5,829 bases of DNA, from contig MKSH01000170.1 in NCBI GenBank assembly GCA_001898095.1, forward strand, positions 1,503-7,331, given 5' to 3'. Positions within the stretch are counted from its first letter, which is position 1; the number at the start of each line of letters is the position of its first letter. The notes under the pieces are model-generated. The model searched no databases and had not been told where the DNA came from. It was given only the letters and a program-made list of their open reading frames with translations. Source of the DNA: Solirubrobacterales bacterium 70-9 (lineage in GTDB: Bacteria > Actinomycetota > Thermoleophilia > Solirubrobacterales > 70-9). A program made the position numbers and the translations under genes. Shown in pieces: positions 4,664 through 5,829 of the stretch.

Positions 4664-5829
4664 CTACCGCTCCGGGCCGACCAGGGCGTCCTGCGGCCGG
4701 ACAGCCACGGAACCGACGGCGCCCGCCACCGCGGCCGGCAGCGCCTTGACCTGCTCGGAGGCCTCACGGACGAGGCGGTCGAAGCTGACGCCGTGGGAGC
4801 GTTTGAAGCGCTTCTGCAACTGCGCGTAGACGTCCATCGTCATCGTCGAGTCGGCGTGGCCGACCTGATCCATGACGTATTTGAGGTCGAACTTGTTGGC
4901 GATCAGGGCGATCGAGATGTAGGTGCGGCGCAGGGTGTGCGGGGTCGTGTTCGGGAGCGGTGGCAGGCCCTTCTCGGCGAGCCGTTCGGAAGCGAGCTCC
5001 GCCGCCTCGCGGACGATCTGGCCGATCCTTTTTCGCGTCATCCGGCCGCCCCGCAGGTTGGGGATCAGGTAGTCGTCGGGGCCGGTCGGCAGTCCGAGGC
5101 GACGGAGGCGGTCAATGTGCTCCCTGACGGCCTCGGCCGTGACCGGGCTCATCTCGACTTCCCTCTCCCCCGCCTCGGTCTTGGCGTCGGGGATGCGGAA
5201 GCGGGGGCCGTCCTTGCCGTGCAGCCGCACCTGGCCGATGCGGAGGTCCTGCACCTCCCCGACCCGGGGCCCGCAACGGCCCAGGATCTCGCAGATGACG
5301 CGCCGCCCGACATAGCCGCGGCCGATGTCGGCGCCGAGGTTCCGCAGGTGGTAGGTGACGGTGGATTTGGCCCGGCCGATCTCCTCCGCGATCTGGCCGG
5401 CGCTGAGCCCCTTGGCGGCCAGCTGGGCGACGGCGGTGGCGGTGGCCCCGGCGCCCTCCGGCGCGGGCGCGGTCAACATCGCCGCGTCCTGGTCGGCGGC
5501 GGCGTCGATCAGATAGGCCAGCTCGTCCATCTCGAGGAAGGTGCGCTTCGGCTTCGGCGGCTTGACCCGCATACGCTTCCCGGCGGCGGTGTTGTGGTCG
5601 ACGATCCGGTCTTCGACGGCCGACTCGAGGATCGCCTTGTGGGTCTGGAGGATGTGGCTGATCATGCGCAGGCCGAGCGGTCGCAGCGGACGGTGCCGGC
5701 GGTCGCGCAGGTCGGCGCCGGCCTCGAGGGCTTCGCGCTGCCTACGGGATTCCTTCAGCAGCTTTTCCTTGTAGGCGAGGTTCAGGTCGGCGTCGATCTC
5801 CTCCACCGGGATGCCGCCGAAGAAGGCCC
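4664..5829 (-). CDS. Tyrosine recombinase/integrase with inserted HTH; N-terminus beyond window
   Basis: A site-specific recombinase that would integrate and excise a mobile element. The frame is open to the right edge (AFFGGIP precedes the GTG at 5806), so that GTG is internal and the true start lies outside. Numbering from Val1 at 5806: a charged N-terminal part, a core-binding helix pair (about 45-75), then the catalytic domain from RTFLEMDELAYLIDAA (88-103). The catalytic set is complete: Arg181 (GPRVGEV), Lys209 (AKTEAGEREV), His290 and Arg293 (TPHTLRR), His317 (QVGH) and the nucleophile Tyr327 (MDVYAQL). Between the first catalytic helix and Arg181 there are about 78 residues instead of the usual 20-30. 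The extra stretch (108-165) contains a helix-turn-helix-like segment. The stop is TAG at 4666-4664. tRNA-Phe, 139 bases downstream on the same strand, is a likely attachment target. Confidence 0.96.
   Translation of the reverse strand, partial: AFFGGIPVEEIDADLNLAYKEKLLKESRRQREALEAGADLRDRRHRPLRPLGLRMISHILQTHKAILESAVEDRIVDHNTAAGKRMRVKPPKPKRTFLEMDELAYLIDAAADQDAAMLTAPAPEGAGATATAVAQLAAKGLSAGQIAEEIGRAKSTVTYHLRNLGADIGRGYVGRRVICEILGRCGPRVGEVQDLRIGQVRLHGKDGPRFRIPDAKTEAGEREVEMSPVTAEAVREHIDRLRRLGLPTGPDDYLIPNLRGGRMTRKRIGQIVREAAELASERLAEKGLPPLPNTTPHTLRRTYISIALIANKFDLKYVMDQVGHADSTMTMDVYAQLQKRFKRSHGVSFDRLVREASEQVKALPAAVAGAVGSVAVRPQDALVGPER
5312..5485 (-). other. Helix-turn-helix insert inside the integrase catalytic domain
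   Basis: Residues about 108-165 of the visible integrase. The core reads VAQLAAKGLSAGQIAEEI, then GRAKSTVTYHLRNLG: a helix, a Gly-containing turn, a second helix and a recognition-type helix, as in resolvase- or LuxR-like HTH units. It is bounded by ordinary tyrosine-recombinase sequence on both sides (LIDAAADQD before, RRVICEILGRCGPR after). HTH identification is by pattern only. Confidence 0.65.

Noticed and set aside
4222..4749. Plus-strand open frame of 175 codons
   Set aside because: It is antisense to the tRNA-Phe sequences and the integrase end; the ARAGLEPATPRFS-type peptides come from tRNA arms.
1..5829. CRISPR array, rRNA or insertion sequence with transposase
   Set aside because: No regularly spaced repeats of CRISPR size, no rRNA-like sequence and no transposase motifs were found on either strand.

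Overview
The window is high-GC bacterial DNA, most likely from an actinomycete-type (Actinomycetota) chromosome. A Thermoleophilia/Solirubrobacterales-like source is my tentative inference. It rests on base composition, codon use, the near-leaderless gcvT start and the style of the tyrosine recombinase. No species can be named from the sequence alone.

Left part (1-2590, minus strand): a compact one-carbon/glycine operon read right to left, gcvT -> gcvH -> glyA. gcvT and gcvH abut (TAG then ATG), and gcvH and glyA overlap by 4 bases (ATGA). T-protein (aminomethyltransferase) and lipoyl H-protein belong to the glycine cleavage system. SHMT (GlyA) interconverts serine and glycine using the same folate pool. 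glyA runs off the left edge. P-protein (gcvP) is not in the window. A likely extended -10 promoter lies only about 12 bases upstream of the gcvT ATG.

Middle (2591-3794): a divergent intergenic stretch holding a possible remnant of a small membrane protein. It is followed by a plus-strand gene for an uncharacterised protein of about 300 residues, with a HEPN/DUF4145-like helical region and two RX4H motifs.

Right-middle (3795-4663): a non-coding region that looks like a former or current integration site. It holds one intact minus-strand tRNA-Phe(GAA) gene. It also holds a 3'-terminal fragment of a second tRNA-Phe with its own intrinsic terminator, and a 3'-terminal fragment of a different tRNA with a UUC (Glu-type) anticodon loop. 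Around them are four pairs of short direct repeats spaced by about one helical turn, and several inverted repeats.

Right (4664-5829, minus strand): the C-terminal ~388 residues of a tyrosine recombinase with all catalytic residues visible. It carries an apparent helix-turn-helix insert inside the catalytic domain. The integrase, tRNA-Phe and tRNA fragments together point to an integrative element whose body probably extends beyond the right edge. The most noteworthy items are the HTH-inserted integrase, the tRNA-fragment/repeat landscape next to it, and the HEPN-like gene.
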